Assembly: GCA_934309345.1 (NCBI GenBank)
Contig: CAKRDD010000040.1
Coordinates: 1-7,777, forward strand
Direction of reading: 5' to 3'
Length of the DNA stretch: 7,777 nt
Source of the DNA: an uncultured Mediterraneibacter sp.
GTDB lineage: Bacteria; Bacillota; Clostridia; Lachnospirales; Lachnospiraceae
Shown here: piece after piece, positions 5,703 to 7,777 of the stretch
Layout of the letters: every line of letters starts with the position of its first letter
Position numbering within the stretch: position 1 is the stretch's first letter
Translations under genes and position numbers: made by a program
Notes under the pieces: generated by a model
What the model was told of the DNA's origin: nothing
Seen by the model: only the letters and a program-made list of their open reading frames with translations
Databases searched by the model: none

Positions 5703-6651
5703 TTGGGGGATTGTTGGTTCTGGCTGGATTGCGCATGATATGGCAAACGCCTTGATTCAAGAAGGCGTTGGAATTTATGGAGTAGCTTCGGGGCATTATA
5801 GTTCAGCTAAAAAGTTTTCTGAAGAATTCTCGATTGAACATGTATATGAGAATTATCAAGCTATGTTTGAAGATGAAAATATAGATATTGTCTATATTGC
5901 GACACCGCATAATTCGCATTATGAAATTATGAAGGATGCTTTGCTTCATGATAAACATGTCTTTTGTGAGAAGGCAATTACTTTAAATTCTACAGAATTA
6001 GACGAGTGTGTGAAGATTGCCAAAGAAAGAAATTTAGTCATTAGTGATGGTGTTACCTTATTTCATATGCCTTTGTTTAAAGAATTGAAGAAAGTGATTT
6101 CATCCAATTCTTTAGGACCTGTTAAAATGATTCAAGTCAATTTTGGTAGCTTTAAAGAATATGATGTCAACAATCGTTTCTTTAATCCAAACTTAGCTGG
6201 TGGAGCCCTACTTGATATTGGTGTGTATGCCGTTAGTTTTGCGCGTTGGTTTATGGCAAGTAAACCTAATACAGTATTAACAACGATGACACCATTTGAA
6301 ACGGGTGTGGATGAATCGAGTGGTATCTTGTTGAAAAATATAGAAAATGAAATTGCGACAATTTCTTTGACAATGCGTGCTAAGCAGCCAAAGCGTGGCT
6401 TAGTGGCTTGTGAAAATGGGTATATTGAAATATATAATTTTCCTAGAGCGGATAAGGCAAAAATCACATATACAAAGGATGGTCATACAGAGGAAATTGT
6501 ATGTGGAGAAAGTAGATTGGCACTAAACTATGAGATTCGAGATATGGAAGAGTATGTTTCTAGTTTAAATGGTCAAGAAAATTTGAGCTATGTTTGTGAT
6601 GTGATGGATGTATTGACAGAAGTTCAAAGATTGTGGGGTAAATATGAATAA
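5692..6651 (+). CDS. Gfo/Idh/MocA-family NAD(P)-dependent oxidoreductase
   Basis: This family oxidises or reduces sugars, inositols and related polyols, and the substrate cannot be read from sequence. ATG 5692 has GGTGA five bases upstream and lies inside the end of rpiA (11-bp overlap). ATG 5680, with AGGA before it, is a possible alternative. The 319-residue product has an N-terminal Rossmann fold: WGIVGSGWIA (5-14) and IATPHNSHYE (69-78). The catalytic-region motif is CEKAIT (92-97), where Lys94 matches the conserved EKP lysine but Pro is replaced by Ala. The C-terminal alpha/beta domain holds GGALLDIGVYAV with Asp175 and Tyr179. No signal or membrane segment is seen, so it is cytoplasmic. 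Coupling to rpiA suggests a pentose-related or phosphorylated substrate. Confidence 0.92.
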   Translation: MHYNWGIVGSGWIAHDMANALIQEGVGIYGVASGHYSSAKKFSEEFSIEHVYENYQAMFEDENIDIVYIATPHNSHYEIMKDALLHDKHVFCEKAITLNSTELDECVKIAKERNLVISDGVTLFHMPLFKELKKVISSNSLGPVKMIQVNFGSFKEYDVNNRFFNPNLAGGALLDIGVYAVSFARWFMASKPNTVLTTMTPFETGVDESSGILLKNIENEIATISLTMRAKQPKRGLVACENGYIEIYNFPRADKAKITYTKDGHTEEIVCGESRLALNYEIRDMEEYVSSLNGQENLSYVCDVMDVLTEVQRLWGKYE

Positions 6652-7417
6652 AAAATATTTTTTCTTTGACATTGATGGAACACTTACAGATAAGTCGACT
6701 GGTAAAATTGTGCCAAGTGCACAAGTCGCATTAAATGAACTACAAAAGGCAGGGCACTTTGTGGCCATTGCGACAGGTCGTGCTCACTATAAAGCACGTA
6801 ACTTTATGGAGAGTGTGGGTTTACATGATATGGTTTGTTGCGGTGGTGGCGGTTTAGTCATTCATGATGAATTGGTTCAAAATATTCCTTTGGATCTAGA
6901 TAAATCAAAAGCCATTGCCAAAGAAGCTCTATCTTTAGGATATGGTGTTTTATTTGCGCTAGATGATTCAATTAAGGTATACACGCAAGATTATACATTT
7001 CAAAATCAAGTAGGTGATCGTAAGGAGCCTACGGAATATATTTATGATGAAAATTTAGATGTAGACAAATTGGATGTGATTTATAAAATGTATATTTCCA
7101 TCCCAAAAGAGAAGGAATCCGAACTGACTTTAAAGGATACGGTAGGGAATATGCGTTTTGTACCAGATTATCTAATGTTTCAATATGATGCGAAACACCA
7201 AGGTATCTTGGATATGATGCAGCATATTGGTGGTGATTTAAAAGATGTAGTTGTCTTTGGGGATGACACTAATGATATGGTTATGTTTGATCCGCAATGG
7301 ACAAGTGTAGCGATGGGAAATGCGTGTCAGGAATTAAAGGATATCGCAACATATGTCACAGATGCCAATGTGGATGATGGAATTTATAATATTTGTAAGA
7401 AAATGGGATGGATTTAG
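6644..7417 (+). CDS. Cof-type HAD-IIB hydrolase (sugar-phosphate phosphatase type)
   Basis: The 257-residue cytoplasmic protein begins at ATG 6644, overlapping the oxidoreductase stop by 8 bp, with GGGG five bases upstream. All four HAD motifs are present: DIDGT (Asp9 nucleophile, Asp11 acid/base), IATGR with Thr44, Lys184 in KHQGI, and GDDTNDMVMF (206-215) for magnesium. A C2-type IIB cap lies between motifs II and III (about residues 80-180). Members of this family dephosphorylate sugar phosphates or flavin/pyridoxal phosphates, often with broad specificity. As the last gene of the rpiA operon it may remove phosphate from the oxidoreductase product or clear excess phosphosugar. This role is inferred from position only. 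Confidence 0.93.
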   Translation: MNKKYFFFDIDGTLTDKSTGKIVPSAQVALNELQKAGHFVAIATGRAHYKARNFMESVGLHDMVCCGGGGLVIHDELVQNIPLDLDKSKAIAKEALSLGYGVLFALDDSIKVYTQDYTFQNQVGDRKEPTEYIYDENLDVDKLDVIYKMYISIPKEKESELTLKDTVGNMRFVPDYLMFQYDAKHQGILDMMQHIGGDLKDVVVFGDDTNDMVMFDPQWTSVAMGNACQELKDIATYVTDANVDDGIYNICKKMGWI

Positions 7418-7437
7418 CGTCGAAAGACGCTTTTTTT
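7416..7437 (+). terminator. Strong terminator closing the rpiA operon
   Basis: AGCGTC (7416-7421) and GACGCT (7426-7431) form a stem with a stable GAAA tetraloop and a run of seven T. The hairpin starts within the TAG stop codon of the phosphatase gene. Confidence 0.95.
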
Positions 7438-7457
7438 GTGCAAAAAATTAAAATTTA

Positions 7458-7487
7458 TTAGAAAAAGTGCATTTTTTTACGTATAAG
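7458..7487 (+). promoter_or_regulatory. Weak candidate promoter of the Rpn-type gene
   Basis: TTAGAA (7458-7463), an 18-base spacer and TATAAG (7482-7487) would start transcription near 7494, about 30 nt before the ATG. GTAGG (7492-7496) and CCTAC (7502-7506) could form a small hairpin in the leader. Neither box is close to consensus. Confidence 0.3.
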
Positions 7488-7523
7488 AGTATGTAGGAAA
7501 TGCCTACTAGAAATGAGGTGCTC

Positions 7524-7777
7524 ATGAGGAGTGCAAATTTATTAAATGATTTCGCCTTTAAATATGTTTTTGGCGAAGATTGTAAAGAGGCAAATGATGC
7601 CTTAAAATCATTACTCTCGGTATTTTTAGAAAGGAAGGTGAATAGTGTTGTTGTAAAGAATTCAGAAATAGTAAAAGACTATAGTAAAATGAAAAGTCCA
7701 CGTTTGGATCTATTAGTTGAATTTGATGATCGAACGATGGTGGATTTAGAGATGCAGTTAAGACAAACAAAAGATAA
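7524..7777 (+). CDS. Rpn-family PD-(D/E)XK nuclease/transposase-like protein, N-terminal part
   Basis: ATG 7524 has GAGG (7515-7518) five bases upstream of it, and the frame stays open to the window end, giving 84 codons. The start NDFAFKYVFGED, then a short helix ending in VFLERKV, then SPRLDLLVEF followed by VDLEMQ, is the pattern of the Rpn/PDDEXK family (recombination-promoting nuclease or putative transposase). Asp62, Glu76 and Gln78 would be the visible nuclease core in the D...ExQ form. E. coli RpnA-type proteins are DNA endonucleases promoting RecA-independent recombination; the cellular role of Firmicute members is poorly known. It stands apart from the operon, behind a strong terminator. 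Whether the C-terminal part is intact cannot be seen. Confidence 0.85.
   Translation, partial: MRSANLLNDFAFKYVFGEDCKEANDALKSLLSVFLERKVNSVVVKNSEIVKDYSKMKSPRLDLLVEFDDRTMVDLEMQLRQTKD

Noticed and set aside
6132..6467. Minus-strand ORF of 111 codons
   Set aside because: It lies wholly within the well-supported oxidoreductase gene and shows no recognisable motif.
7438..7523. A/T-rich symmetric stretch around GTGCA before the Rpn gene
   Set aside because: Pairing is limited to short A/T runs expected by chance; no repeat array or CRISPR-like spacing is present.
7558..7770. Minus-strand ORF at the right edge
   Set aside because: The plus-strand Rpn-family reading has motifs, start and ribosome-binding site; this is its shadow.

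Overview
The window is AT-rich DNA from a low-GC Firmicute. The signs are strong GGAGG/GGTGA ribosome-binding sites, consensus sigma-A promoters, compact hairpin plus T-run terminators, and a Gram-positive surface protein built of InlB-like repeats. The surface-protein architecture and the gene types suggest a gut-associated Erysipelotrichia-like or Clostridia-like bacterium. That placement is an inference; no rRNA or marker phylogeny is possible here.

Layout. Positions 1-1511 hold the 3' part of a large secreted repeat protein that runs off the left edge. Positions 1626-2336 encode a small two-helix membrane protein resembling DUF3137. The gene-poor stretch 2337-2791 holds a tiny coupled ORF (2340-2402), two hairpin terminators, a tandem GTTTGCCA repeat, a tRNA-Trp gene on the minus strand with its own promoter, and the divergent purA promoter with a leader dyad. 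purA (2792-4072) ends in a terminator built into its last codons. A cluster follows: an RpiR-type regulator (4113-4943), then rpiA (5028-5702), a Gfo/Idh/MocA oxidoreductase (5692-6651) and a HAD-IIB phosphatase (6644-7417). The last three overlap by 11 and 8 bp, and a strong terminator closes the group. At the right edge begins an Rpn/PD-(D/E)XK nuclease-family gene (7524 to the end).

How the genes may work together. The regulator has a sugar-phosphate-sensing SIS domain and sits just upstream of a ribose-5-phosphate isomerase, an NAD(P)-dependent sugar or polyol dehydrogenase and a sugar-phosphate-type phosphatase. This reads as a small regulated phosphosugar unit with no visible transporter, so the substrate may be intracellular or imported by something encoded elsewhere. 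The regulator and rpiA promoters share an unusual layout: a TGn-extended -10, then six bases, then GGTGA, which predicts 9-10 nt leaders. They also share a 10-base AT motif in opposite orientation. purA needs IMP, which is made from PRPP and hence ribose-5-phosphate, so a purine/pentose link is conceivable but not shown. I see no clear novel defence or mobile system. The most notable items are the regulator-isomerase-oxidoreductase-phosphatase unit, the shared promoter layout, the purA leader dyad and the non-canonical sorting signal of the surface protein.
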